64,000 nucleotides of DNA from Prevotella sp. (GCA_017471465.1 JAFUTI010000006.1:62001-126000), one strand, 5' to 3'; positions 26,538 to 35,490 are shown, numbered from the stretch's first letter. The notes: a model not told the origin generated them from the sequence alone. Program-made: numbers and translations.

Positions 26538-26751
26538 GTGACGACAAACGCTGGTGTGACGACACGCTTACGATTTTGCTCACAAGTTGCGGGCGCGACG
26601 GAAAAAATATAGACGTGACAGAAAAATTTCGCGTCGTGGGAGAAAAATTTCGCGGCGTGAGAGGGACGGCCAGAGTTGTCGTCACTCTACTTTTTGTCGT
26701 CACGCCATAACCCGCTCTGTTTCAGCATGATATGTCGAGAGTGACGACAAA
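26538..26751. repeat. Cluster of GTGACGACAAA motifs and a second A-tract array
   Basis: The motif GTGACGACAAA, or its reverse complement, occurs five times: 26538-26548, 26556-26566 (last bases differ), 26676-26685 (inverted), 26693-26703 (inverted) and 26741-26751. Between them lie three A-tract units starting at 26601, 26621 and 26642, with GAAAAATTTCGCG shared by the last two at a 21-base spacing. The last motif ends about 60 bases before the promoter of the Rpn gene, so the cluster may be its operator region or bent DNA. Confidence 0.55.
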
Positions 26752-26810
26752 ACTACAAAAACACCAAAAGCGTAGACCGTGAGATTTATACAAATTTTCA
26801 GTGCTTTTTT

Positions 26811-26840
26811 TTTGTGATTAACGATTTTTGTTTATCTTTG
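26811..26840 (+). promoter_or_regulatory. Promoter of the Rpn-type nuclease gene
   Basis: TTTG at 26811-26814 and TATCTTTG at 26833-26840 have an 18-base spacer. The start codon is at 26860. Confidence 0.7.
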
Positions 26841-26859
26841 CAGATAAATTGGCGAAAAG

Positions 26860-27804
26860 ATGAAAGAAAGAACATTTGTCAGCTTCGACTGGGCTCTGAA
26901 GCGTATCCTGCGCGACAAAGCCAACTTCGGCGTGCTGGAAGGCTTCCTCACCACGCTGCTGAACTTCAACGTGAAGATTCACCGGTTGCTGGAGAGCGAG
27001 GGCAACAAGGACCGCAGGGAGTCTAAATATAACCGTGTAGATTTGCTGGCAGAGAACGGCGACGGCGAACTGATACTTATAGAAGTGCAGGGCGAGCCAG
27101 AGTTTGCCTACTTCCAGCGTATGCTTTTTGGAGCCTCCAAGCTGGTCACCGACTATATCAATGGCGGACAGAACTATGAGAACGTGAAGAAGATCTATTC
27201 CGTCAACATCGTCTATTTCGACCTGGGACAGGGCGACGACGTCGTCTATCACGGCAAGACAGAGTTCCGTGGCATCCACAATGGCGACCTGCTGAGGCTC
27301 AGCCCCTACCAGCAGCAGAAGTTTGAGGTAAGCGACATCTATGAACTCTATCCGGAGTACTACATCCTGAAGGTAAACGACTTCAACCAGTGGTCGCGTG
27401 TACCCTTAGACCAGTGGCTCTACTTCCTTGCCACAAGCGACATTCCTGACGATGCAGACGCCCCCGGGCTGAAGGAAGCACGTGAAAAGCTGACCATCAT
27501 GCAGATGAGCCGCGAGGAACAGCGTGCATACGAGAGCTACTGGATGGACCGCCATATCCTGGAAAACACCATGACCACCGCGCGCGGTGAGGGAAAACTG
27601 GAAGGATATGAAGAAGGAAAGGCGAAAGGAATTGCAGAAGGAAGAGCAGAAGGAAGAGCTGAAGGAAGAGCTGAAGGAAGAGCAGAGGGGGCACATAAAA
27701 AGGCAATGGAGATTGCACGAAAAATGAAAGAGCAGGGGCTTGCCACAGAAGACATCGCCGAAATAACAGGCTTGACGGCAGAAGAATTATCTACCATTCC
27801 CTGA
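26860..27804 (+). CDS. Rpn-family PD-(D/E)XK nuclease / transposase-like protein
   Basis: The 314-residue protein belongs to the Rpn (recombination-promoting nuclease, YhgA-like) family. Its nuclease motif is RVDLLAENGDG...LIEVQ, with D61 and E75-x-Q77 (Q in place of K, usual for this family). The C-terminus carries a repeated E-G-R-A segment encoded by a 12-bp tandem repeat, then a helical tail (DIAEITGLTAEEL). Rpn proteins cut DNA and promote RecA-independent recombination in E. coli; some behave as toxins or defence factors. It has its own promoter and a 3' hairpin. Confidence 0.88.
   Translation: MKERTFVSFDWALKRILRDKANFGVLEGFLTTLLNFNVKIHRLLESEGNKDRRESKYNRVDLLAENGDGELILIEVQGEPEFAYFQRMLFGASKLVTDYINGGQNYENVKKIYSVNIVYFDLGQGDDVVYHGKTEFRGIHNGDLLRLSPYQQQKFEVSDIYELYPEYYILKVNDFNQWSRVPLDQWLYFLATSDIPDDADAPGLKEAREKLTIMQMSREEQRAYESYWMDRHILENTMTTARGEGKLEGYEEGKAKGIAEGRAEGRAEGRAEGRAEGAHKKAMEIARKMKEQGLATEDIAEITGLTAEELSTIP
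27637..27684 (+). repeat. 12-bp tandem repeat inside the Rpn gene
   Basis: Four adjacent copies of GAAGGAAGAGCN encode E-G-R-A. Copies differ only at the last base. The 12-base unit keeps the frame, so slippage would change the length of the linker, not the frame. Confidence 0.85.
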
Positions 27805-27821
27805 CGATACCACAGAATAAC

Positions 27822-27857
27822 ACAGCAGCTACAATCCGATGAGATTGTAGCTGCTGT
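27822..27857. terminator. Strong hairpin between convergent genes
   Basis: A perfect 15-bp stem (27822-27836 with 27843-27857) and a 6-base loop lie between the Rpn stop (27804) and the end of the minus-strand peptide gene (27865). It has no clear T-run on either side, so termination may need another factor. Confidence 0.65.
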
Positions 27858-27864
27858 TGATATC

Positions 27865-28032
27865 TTACATTTCAAGTATTGTATCAAAGACCGTACGACT
27901 TGCTGGATCCAGCGACCCTTCGTTATCAACGCCGCCAAAACCAATGCCGGTGTCACTGCTGACGGTCATTAGCTGAACATCTGAATTATATTTCATCACC
28001 TCTGTTGATGGAGTCATATATATCTTCTTCAT
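27865..28032 (-). CDS. 55-residue peptide of the Bacteroidales MKKxYxTP type
   Basis: The frame starts at 28032 (MKKIYMTPSTEVMKY) and ends DPASRTVFDTILEM. A strong Shine-Dalgarno sequence (AAGGAGG) sits about 9 bases upstream, unusual for this phylum and a good argument that it is translated. The middle is glycine/serine-rich (SSDTGIGFGGVDNEG). Small proteins of this shape, with a basic N-terminus, an x-x-P-x-x-E-V motif and a glycine-rich centre, are common in Prevotella and Bacteroides, but their role is unknown. It follows the cohesin-like gene by 19 bases and is probably cotranscribed. Confidence 0.7.
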   Translation of the reverse strand: MKKIYMTPSTEVMKYNSDVQLMTVSSDTGIGFGGVDNEGSLDPASRTVFDTILEM

Positions 28033-28051
28033 AGTGTGTTCCTCCTTGATG

Positions 28052-29227
28052 TTATTTGATAATTACTTTCTTGCCTCCCTTGATGTACAGTCCCTTTGCG
28101 GGCTGATCAACACGCTGTCCCTTCAGGTTATAAACCTCGTCAGTGCATTCTGAATGATGCATTGAATCAATGCCTGTTGCCTCGTTGAACACTATGAACA
28201 AGCGCGATTCTTCATACTCTGCTCCTGCGGTAGCAAAGTCAAAATAGCCGCGGAAACCCTTTATCTTGGTTGCACCCTTTGAGAAATAGAATTTGCCTCC
28301 ATTCAGGAACAGGGCATAGTCGGGGACTGTCGTTCCATTGACATAGTTGCCAATGAAGCTGTTGTAGGTAGTTACTTTGTTACGGCCTGAGCCTGTAGTG
28401 GCCTCGTCCTTGTCTACTGAAGGTTCCTCTTCTGCTGCAACATTCACATTGTTAACAGCAAACTCGCTTATGACCGTGCCAACCTTAATGATATAAGGAT
28501 GGTTGGCCTCAATGGCGGTGACGCTAGCAAACTTAGCCTTCACATTATTGTCGGCATCTACATCACAACCCGTGAAGTCGCCTAACAGTACATCGCTGCC
28601 GAAAGCGGTCTGACACTGTGTGGCGGTCATTGCAAACGGCAGGCAGATGGTGCTCCACTCATTAGCATTGATGGTACGTTTCACACGGACATTCACGCCA
28701 GTAGCTGCCGTTGGGGCAGTAATGGATGTTTCATCAAGAATAACAGTATGAGCACTGACCACCTTTACCTTAAACGTCACATTGGCGGCATAGTCCTTGT
28801 CTGACGTATTATACTCGAACAATGTCCCTTTTAGTGTAACATCGTATTCACCAACAGCAACAGATTCTGCCACCTTAAAAGATACTGTTGCCAAGTTATC
28901 TTGTGCTCCAGGTATCTTGTTGGAAGAGGCAAAAGGAATTGTTGCCAACCCAGTTTCGTCAACATCACCAACAGCGGCTGAAGTTCCGGTCCAAGCATCA
29001 GACACGGTATAAGCCCCCGTTGTGGTAAATCCTGCTGTAGGGAACTGAGCATACAGCGTCATGGCCGTATAGGTATTAGCCTTACCATCAGTCAGGTTCA
29101 CAGCAAAAGATACAGTTTCACCAGGAAGTGCTTCAACGTCAGCAACTTCGATGACAGGTGTGTCGCCTGCCCATGCATTTCCTCCTATTGATAAGAGAAC
29201 GAGCAAATTAAGAAAAATTTTTTTCAT
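28052..29227 (-). CDS. Secreted cohesin-like protein with sorting tail
   Basis: The 391-residue protein has a signal peptide (MKKIFLNLLVLLSIGGNAWA). A cohesin-like beta-sandwich domain spans about 24-150 (VEALPGETVSFAVNLTD...YTAMTLYAQFP). A second beta-rich domain starts with N-E-W-S-T-I-C-L-P-F, as in many Prevotella surface proteins, and the C-terminal sorting tail is YNLKGQRVDQPAKGLYIKGGKKVIIK-like. Its neighbour at 29265 ends in a dockerin pair, so a cohesin-dockerin contact between the two products is possible (inference). It is the second gene after the split LRR gene. Confidence 0.8.
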   Translation of the reverse strand: MKKIFLNLLVLLSIGGNAWAGDTPVIEVADVEALPGETVSFAVNLTDGKANTYTAMTLYAQFPTAGFTTTGAYTVSDAWTGTSAAVGDVDETGLATIPFASSNKIPGAQDNLATVSFKVAESVAVGEYDVTLKGTLFEYNTSDKDYAANVTFKVKVVSAHTVILDETSITAPTAATGVNVRVKRTINANEWSTICLPFAMTATQCQTAFGSDVLLGDFTGCDVDADNNVKAKFASVTAIEANHPYIIKVGTVISEFAVNNVNVAAEEEPSVDKDEATTGSGRNKVTTYNSFIGNYVNGTTVPDYALFLNGGKFYFSKGATKIKGFRGYFDFATAGAEYEESRLFIVFNEATGIDSMHHSECTDEVYNLKGQRVDQPAKGLYIKGGKKVIIK

Positions 29228-29264
29228 CAGATAATTGTTTATAAATTAAATATATGTAATTTGT

Positions 29265-31129
29265 TTACCAATTAGATTTTCCTGCCACCTTCTGTAGGAT
29301 GAGCGAGGCATCCTGGGCTGTAATGCTACCGTCGCCATTGACATCAGCAGCAGAGATATTATCGTTATTTAAATTTATCTTTCCAGCTACCTTCTGAAGT
29401 ATCAATGAGGCATCCTGGGCAGTAATCTGGTTGTCGTCGTTGATATCACCCAATGTGATGTTGTTGATCTCCAACTCAGAAACTGCGTTACTGGAATACC
29501 TAGTCTCGAAGGTAGATGTGGCCATGTGAATTTCTCCAATCTCTATATCGTATTTACCTAATTCCATTTTCGAACTTGTTTCCAGCTTAAGGTTCAAGAC
29601 CGTTCCCTCATTACCAGCTATGGGTGTTCCTTCAAGTGAAAAGACCACAAACGAATAGCTTTTATCATCGTCAGGGTCTTTTAGCCCCATTACAGTAAAT
29701 CCCTCAGTCCTTTCTGTTAGGGTAGCAACAGGTTGGTTGTCTTCTTCTACAAGAGAAGCACCTTCTGGCAGTGTCAGTTTAAATTGCAAGCCAGCAATCT
29801 CTTCCTTAGAATTAAGAATAACAGGTAAATCTATTGTGGTACCATGTCTCGTAGAGATGTCGCCAATGGAAAGGGGGCTAACTTCAATGATATTAGAGAA
29901 TTTCTGCCAGAAATCAATTGCTCCATAACGTTTCTTGGTTCCTGCGGGTACATATAGAACTGCATCAGACGGGGAGTCATCAAAGTTCTTAGTATCAATC
30001 TTTAATTCTGATGGATCTCTCCAATCTACTGAGATAGAATTAAGACTGGTGCATGTTGTAAATGCATTCTCCATATCAGTTATACTGTTAGGCAGAGATA
30101 CACTTGTTAGATTTGCACAAGAGAAGAATGCATTTTTATATATGGTTTTAATTCCTTTTGAAATTACAAGAGAAGATATGTTTTTTCCATAGAAAGCCTT
30201 ATAGTTAACACCTGTAACAAGGAACGAGGTTCCATCATGGCCTGTGATACTAGATGGAATGGTTAGTTCTCCGCTAAGACTGCCTGTCATGGCTACTGAA
30301 GATCCATTACCAATCACTACCTCCAAGGGATCAACACCAGTTACGGTAACGGTACAATTAATGGTTGCCCCCTCATGTGGTATTGTTGTATTGAAAGTGT
30401 CACCCACTTTTGCTCCACTTTCTTCAATGGATTTGAACGCCTTCCAAGAACTATTATTCTGGTATGCGGACTTACTTCCATAAGGAACATGTAGAGTAGC
30501 ATTTGCTACAACATCTTCAAAAACGTTGGTGTTTATGCTTAGTGGGGACGTTTTCTCTATTGTTACGGTAGTTAAAGTTTGACAACCCTTAAAAGCATAT
30601 TCTCCTATGCTTCTGATAGCTTGTGAAATCATGATAGAAGACACGCCACAATTTTGAAAGGCGTACTTACCTATAGTATTCAGGTTTTGTGGCATTTGAA
30701 TATTAGCTAGGTTTGTACAACCATAGAATGCATACTGTCCTATGCTGGTAACAGAATTAGGAAGTGTAAGTGAGGTCAATGAGGTGCATCCTGAGAATGC
30801 GTTATCTGTTATTTGTGTCGCGCTATTAGGAATATTAATAGAGGACAAAGCTTTGCAATTTGAAAAACCACCAAGGTACTTTAATTCTCCAAGAATAGAT
30901 ACTGTTTTCAACGACGTGCATGAAGAAAAGGCATTGGACTTCATTTCTGTCGTGCTGGCAGGAATTGTCACTTCTTGTATGGAACTACAGCCATAGAAAG
31001 CTTGGAGACCAATTGATTCTATACCATTTCCTAATGTTAGTGATGTAATATGTGAACACCCATTGAATGCATTCCATCCAATGGAAGAAACTCCATCCCC
31101 AATAGTTACGGAACTTAAATCCGAACATT
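29265..31129 (-). pseudogene. C-terminal half of a split LRR-cohesin-dockerin surface protein
   Basis: Reading upstream from the stop, the frame stays open to the junction at 31129 and then meets a TGA within seven codons, with no signal peptide and no sensible start; an internal ATG at 30971 lies inside a repeat. The 620-codon fragment holds LRR_5 repeats (CSDLSSVTIGDGVSSIG and following), a cohesin-like domain (about 150 residues before the end) and two dockerin F-hand repeats (DINDDNQITAQDASLIL and DVNGDGSITAQDASLIL). It continues the frame of the N-terminal half at 61766-62875, so the element at 31130-61776 has inserted between them. Confidence 0.78.
31125..31129. other. Left attachment core (attL) of the integrated element
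   Basis: The plus-strand pentamer ACATT here and at 61772-61776 flanks the element. On the coding strand it is AATGT, the last bases of a cysteine codon context in both gene halves (GAATGT and CAATGT). Joining at this repeat restores the reading frame. Confidence 0.6.
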
Positions 31130-31147
31130 GATAGAATGTTTTAAACG

Positions 31148-31430
31148 TTGATAATCAGCAACTTACATATTAAATGGTAGAAAAGTGGCATTGGGGATTC
31201 TTGGAAGACCCAAAAGCATGAAGATTTAACGAAATTAACGTTCTTAAACTACCCGCGAACCCATTTTGTGTCTTTTCCCGATTTATACCATTGTGATTAT
31301 TGAAAACAGGAGAATGGTAGTAGAGAATACGATAACTAAATCACATCAAAACGTGATGAAAGTGTCCATTTTCGGACAGCGTAAGTGTTCGGAAATGGAC
31401 ACTTTGTTTTAAGGCATTGCTGATTATCAA
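31148..31430. repeat. 14-bp inverted repeat pair around the cargo control region
   Basis: TTGATAATCAGCAA (31148-31161) recurs inverted as TTGCTGATTATCAA (31417-31430). The pair encloses 255 bases that contain the enhancer-like sites but not the sigma-54 promoter, which starts 14 bases outside. It could be a small inserted element, integrase arm sites or the ends of an older left terminus. The region between holds no gene. Confidence 0.65.
31359..31405 (+). promoter_or_regulatory. Two palindromic enhancer-like sites for the sigma-54 regulator
   Basis: TGTCC-N6-GGACA (31363-31378) and TGTTC-N6-GGACA (31386-31401) are two 16-bp palindromes whose centres lie 23 bases apart, on the same DNA face. 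Together they form one larger inverted repeat (AAAGTGTCC...GGACACTTT). They lie about 45-80 bases upstream of the sigma-54 -24 box, a usual place for binding sites of NtrC-type activators. The likely binder is the response regulator encoded at 50091. Confidence 0.6.
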
Positions 31431-31443
31431 TAAGTTACGAGTT

Positions 31444-31459
31444 TGGCATGGTTTTGGCA
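31444..31459 (+). promoter_or_regulatory. Sigma-54 (RpoN) promoter of the efflux operon
   Basis: TGGCATGGTTTTGGCA fits the consensus TGGCACG-N4-TTGCA at all but two positions, with GG and GC at the correct 12-base step. The transcription start would be near 31470, about 20 bases before the first permease ATG. No TAnnTTTG promoter with correct spacing was seen here. Confidence 0.75.
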
Positions 31460-31491
31460 TATATTGTAAGTAGAATATTTGTTTGAGCGAC

Positions 31492-32766
31492 ATGAGATAT
31501 TTACGACAAGCCCTCGCCATGATGCGCGAGGAAAAGCTGTTCTCCAGCATCTACATTCTGGGAACGGCATTGGCTATTGCCTTTACGATGGTGATGGCCG
31601 TGGTGTATTATGCAAAACTGGCTGACATCGCGCCGGAGGTGAACCGCAGCCGCACGGTGTACCTCCAGGGAATGGTGAAACGGTCTGTGCAGGACACACT
31701 TAGGCGACAATCCACGAGCTACACCGCAACTGAGGTGAAGGAATGGCTCTATACACTGAAGAGTGCTGAGGTAGTCAGCGCTACCATCAATGCCAGCCGC
31801 TATACCAGCGACAGACAATACCTGAAGTGCGACAATCACAAGTTGGTGCCTGTCGTGACGCGAATCGTCGATGCCAACTTCTTCAAGGTCTATCAGTTCC
31901 GCTTCGTCTATGGCCGACCTTTCACACAGGAGGAGTGCCTGAACGAAAACAACTATATTGAGAATGCTGTCATGCCTGCGATTATCAGCCGCGACATTGC
32001 CGAACAGGCATTCGGCAAGGATGTCGATCCCGTGGGAAAGACACTCAACTACGGCTTCATCATCCGCATCGTAGGTGTAATAGAGCCCACGTCGTCCATC
32101 ATGGAAGAGAGTTTTGGACAGTTGTTCTTAGCCCTTGATCAGGAAGCCGAACAGGTCATCGTCGTGCTGAAAAAAGGATGCACCGTGAAGGACTTGGAAA
32201 AGGAACTGGAGGAGATTGCCCACAAGCGCAGTGTCAGCGACAAGGAGTGGGACTACTCCCTGCACGGCACGATATTTCCCCATGCGCAGTGGAAGATGTC
32301 GGACGACGGCGTGGCCATGTCTTGGAGCAGCATCCTCAAGTCGCTCTTCCCGAAGGTGTTCGTCCTGCTGTTGGTGCCCGCTTTGAATTTAAGCGGACTT
32401 GTGGCGGCACGTATGCGGCGACGGTTGGCCGAGATGGGTGTGCGCAAGGCTTTCGGAGCCACGCGGCGGACGCTGCTCAATCAGGTCATCAGCGAGAACT
32501 TGCTACTCACGCTCTGTGGCGGCTTCGTAGGGCTGCTGATTACGTGGCTGCTGCTCTACGTGTTCCGTTCGTGGCTGTTCTTCGCCGTCGGCAACACGGC
32601 CTTCACGCTGCCCGAACCGACGGTAGCCGGCGAGATGCTGTTCTCGCCCCTCATCTTCGTCATCGCCTTGGCCGTGTGCATCCTGCTCAACCTGATGGCA
32701 GCCCTCATCCCCGCGTGGCTCAGCCTCCGTAACCCTATTGTTGAATCAATGAACGAGAAGAAATAA
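31492..32766 (+). CDS. FtsX/MacB-type ABC transporter permease, type A of pair 1
   Basis: The 424-residue protein has a first membrane helix at about 17-40 (MREEKLFSSIYILGTALAIAF just before it), a periplasmic MacB_PCD domain, and three C-terminal membrane helices in the FtsX domain. The end is PAWLSLRNPIVESMNEKK. ATG at 31492 is chosen because the paralogues at 34111 and 37534 begin with the same M-R-Y-x-R-Q-A-L-A segment; a TTG nine bases upstream is less likely. It is the first gene after the sigma-54 promoter. MacB-type transporters are thought to push periplasmic substrates out through TolC. Confidence 0.88.
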   Translation: MRYLRQALAMMREEKLFSSIYILGTALAIAFTMVMAVVYYAKLADIAPEVNRSRTVYLQGMVKRSVQDTLRRQSTSYTATEVKEWLYTLKSAEVVSATINASRYTSDRQYLKCDNHKLVPVVTRIVDANFFKVYQFRFVYGRPFTQEECLNENNYIENAVMPAIISRDIAEQAFGKDVDPVGKTLNYGFIIRIVGVIEPTSSIMEESFGQLFLALDQEAEQVIVVLKKGCTVKDLEKELEEIAHKRSVSDKEWDYSLHGTIFPHAQWKMSDDGVAMSWSSILKSLFPKVFVLLLVPALNLSGLVAARMRRRLAEMGVRKAFGATRRTLLNQVISENLLLTLCGGFVGLLITWLLLYVFRSWLFFAVGNTAFTLPEPTVAGEMLFSPLIFVIALAVCILLNLMAALIPAWLSLRNPIVESMNEKK

Positions 32767-32768
32767 TC

Positions 32769-34118
32769 ATGAGAAAGATACTGAACAACATTTGGAGTCA
32801 GCGCACGAACAACGTGTGGCTCTTCCTCGAACTCATCGTTGTCTGCTTCGTGGCCTGGACGCAGCTCGACCCTATCATCGTGCGGCTCTACTACCGCAGT
32901 CTGCCCTCGGGCATCGACGGCGAAAGAATGGTAGTGGCCAACATCCTGTCTACCAAGCCATACGAGTTGGCGGACGAGAGTATGACACAGGAGGAACGCG
33001 ATAATCAATACTGGAAGCGGGAAGCGGAATACGGGGAGGAGGCCAATGTCATCAAACGCCAACTGCTGGCCATCGACGGCGTGGAGCAGGCCAGCATTGC
33101 CGACCCCGTGATGGGAATCTATGCACGCACCGACCTGTTCAGCAGCCCCGGCGGCTTCTCCAATATGCTTCGCTATGCCTGGCAAAACGACACGGTGCTT
33201 GCCAACAACATCTGCTACTCAAAGGACGAACACTTCTTTGAGACCTACGGCATCCAGCCGATAGCGGGCTGCAAAACATCGAAAGAACTGTCGGACATCG
33301 GACGCGGGTGGATTGTCAGCCAGTCTCTGGCCGAGCATTTCTTCGGTTCTGTAGAGGCCGCCATTAACAAGGAACTGAAAGCCGCCAGTTATGTGGGTAT
33401 TGATTGGGGCCAACCCATCGTTGCTGTAGTGAACGACGTCCACGTCTCAGAGAAAGACTATAACACCTGGGCGGTTTACAGTAATAACGGAACCATTCGT
33501 CATGGAGGCTCGCAGAACCTCGTCGTCCTCCGCCTGAAGCCTGGCGCCAACCCGCGTCGCTTCGCTGAGGAGCAGAACATGAACCCCTGGAATTACGCCA
33601 GCGATCACTACGCTGTGGCTTCCTTCACCGCCTACGACGATATCGGCTCTGCGAAGAACCAATTTGTCGCGCCCACCTTGTCCTACGACTTCAATCTCCA
33701 GATAGCCACCGCCCTGTTCTTCCTCATCAACCTGTGCCTCGGCGTCATCGGCACCTTCTGGATGCAGACCAAGCGGCGCACGGAGGAGTCGGGTATCATG
33801 CGGGCCTTCGGTGCCACCAAGCGGCGCATCATGAGCATGTTCCTTGCCGAGGGCTGGGTGCTCGCAACCGTCAGCATGTTCATCGCCTGCGTGCTCTACC
33901 TCAACTACGTGAAGATGGGCTTCGGTGAACTCTACATCAGCACCCACCAGCCCGGCACGCAACCCGACCCAACCTGGGTGGCCGACAAGCCGCTGCACTT
34001 CCTCATCGTTTCTGCCATCGTCTACCTTATTATATTATGTACCGTCCTTATCGGCACCGCCATCCCCGCAGCGAAGATTCTCAGGACGAGAATCACCGAG
34101 GCACTGAGGGATGAGTAA
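32769..34118 (+). CDS. FtsX/MacB-type ABC transporter permease, type B of pair 1
   Basis: The 449-residue permease starts with I-L-N-N-I-W, then a membrane helix (VWLFLELIVVCFVAW), a periplasmic MacB_PCD domain and three helices in an FtsX domain (TKRRTEESGIMRAFGATKRRI between). It ends TRITEALRDE. It lies 2 bases after the type A gene. Type B proteins differ from type A in the N-terminus and C-terminal tail, and the operon repeats the A-B pair three times. Confidence 0.88.
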   Translation: MRKILNNIWSQRTNNVWLFLELIVVCFVAWTQLDPIIVRLYYRSLPSGIDGERMVVANILSTKPYELADESMTQEERDNQYWKREAEYGEEANVIKRQLLAIDGVEQASIADPVMGIYARTDLFSSPGGFSNMLRYAWQNDTVLANNICYSKDEHFFETYGIQPIAGCKTSKELSDIGRGWIVSQSLAEHFFGSVEAAINKELKAASYVGIDWGQPIVAVVNDVHVSEKDYNTWAVYSNNGTIRHGGSQNLVVLRLKPGANPRRFAEEQNMNPWNYASDHYAVASFTAYDDIGSAKNQFVAPTLSYDFNLQIATALFFLINLCLGVIGTFWMQTKRRTEESGIMRAFGATKRRIMSMFLAEGWVLATVSMFIACVLYLNYVKMGFGELYISTHQPGTQPDPTWVADKPLHFLIVSAIVYLIILCTVLIGTAIPAAKILRTRITEALRDE

Positions 34119-35490
34119 TAATAGAATGATTAACATGAATGATATGAGATATTTCCGACAAGCACTCGCCATGATGCGCGAGGAACGGCTGTTCTCCAGT
34201 ATCTACATTGTGGGAACGGCTCTGGCCATTGCCTTTACGATGGTGATGGCCGTGGTCTATTACATCAAGTTGGCTCCCATCTATCCAGAGCCGAACCGCG
34301 CAAGGACGGTCTATTTCGAGGGAATGCGCATCGAAGCCGAGAGTGGTGGCGTAGGACAGACGGGCTTTAGCGCCAAAGCCTTTGAGGACTGGTTTCAGAA
34401 GAGTCCGAACATCGAGTACAGCTCGCCTACGTTGTTGGCGGCGGGAACGGGAAAAGCGGAAGGGCGCTGCCGTACTTTCGTAGTGCGCGGGAAGGACGAC
34501 TACGTGGATGTGATACGGAATGAAGCCAGTGCTGACTTCTTCAAGATATACGCCTACGACTTCGTGAGTGGTCGACCTTTCACCCAAAAAGAGGTGGAGG
34601 GGAAAGAAGCAGTCTGCGTCATCAGCGACGCACTTGCCGAGCGGCTCTATGGTAAGGGTGTGGATGCTTTGGGGAAGACGGTCGCGATAGAGGAAAGTTA
34701 CGATCTACGAGTTGTGGGCGTATTGCGTGGCTGCAGCCAACTGACGCCAGACAGTTATGTCGACATCATCGCTCCCTATACGCTATTTGGCGTACATTTC
34801 GGCACCCCTTACAGGGGACTCTATTCCCTCGTATGTACGGTGAAGGACAACTATCATCTACAGGCCTTGAAGCAGGAACTCGACGACATAGCGGCACGCA
34901 TGCAGCAGGCGCACCCCGAAGTGCTGGACGAGTTTAACTTCGGCGAGGGCGTGAAGAAGAAATTGGTGCTGACCAAGGGGGTGGAGACACATCCCATGCA
35001 CGTGCTGCGCACCGAGAACCGCGACCACACGTTCGACACGGTGACGGTCTGGGAACTCGTCAAGCACTACGCCAGCATTCTGTTCGTACTGCTCTTCGTG
35101 CCTGCGCTCAACCTCTGCGCCATCGTTGCAGGGCGCATGGAGCGGCGCAGCGCAGAGATGGCTGTGCGCAAGACCTTCGGCGCACGACGCACAACACTGC
35201 TGAACCAGGTAATCTGCGAGAACCTTGTGCTGACCACTATCGGCGGCATTATCGGCCTCGTGCTCTCATGGCTTTCCATCTACGGCCTGCGCAGGGAAAT
35301 CCTCGGCATGTTCTTCGACAACAGCACACTTGCCACGGCTCCCGTCGTAGAGGGCGAGATGCTCTTTGCGCCCACGCTCTTCATCGGAGCCTTCGCCGCC
35401 ATTATGTTGCTCAATCTAATAGCCGCCGTGGTGCCCGCATGGTGGAGTCTGAGAAAACCTATTGTGGAATCAATGATGGAAAAACGATGA
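34111..35490 (+). CDS. FtsX/MacB-type ABC transporter permease, type A of pair 2
   Basis: The protein has up to 459 residues; the first ATG overlaps the stop of the preceding gene (ATGAGTAA), but the paralogue alignment favours ATG at 34135 or 34144 (M-N-D-M-R-Y-F-R-Q-A-L-A). It is closely related to the first type A permease in the N-terminal 50 residues, even at DNA level, and ends RKPIVESMMEKR. One N-terminal and three C-terminal membrane helices surround a MacB_PCD domain with E-V-E-G-K-E-A-V-C-V-I-S-D-A-L-A. Confidence 0.87.
   Translation: MSNNRMINMNDMRYFRQALAMMREERLFSSIYIVGTALAIAFTMVMAVVYYIKLAPIYPEPNRARTVYFEGMRIEAESGGVGQTGFSAKAFEDWFQKSPNIEYSSPTLLAAGTGKAEGRCRTFVVRGKDDYVDVIRNEASADFFKIYAYDFVSGRPFTQKEVEGKEAVCVISDALAERLYGKGVDALGKTVAIEESYDLRVVGVLRGCSQLTPDSYVDIIAPYTLFGVHFGTPYRGLYSLVCTVKDNYHLQALKQELDDIAARMQQAHPEVLDEFNFGEGVKKKLVLTKGVETHPMHVLRTENRDHTFDTVTVWELVKHYASILFVLLFVPALNLCAIVAGRMERRSAEMAVRKTFGARRTTLLNQVICENLVLTTIGGIIGLVLSWLSIYGLRREILGMFFDNSTLATAPVVEGEMLFAPTLFIGAFAAIMLLNLIAAVVPAWWSLRKPIVESMMEKR

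Noticed and set aside
31148-31430. Insertion sequence at the left end of the element
   Set aside because: The inverted 14-mers are only 283 bases apart end to end with no transposase frame and no flanking target duplication seen.
35268-35486. N-terminal extension of the type B permease of pair 2
   Set aside because: It lies wholly inside the previous permease gene in a different frame; the ATG at 35487 matches the starts of the paralogues.
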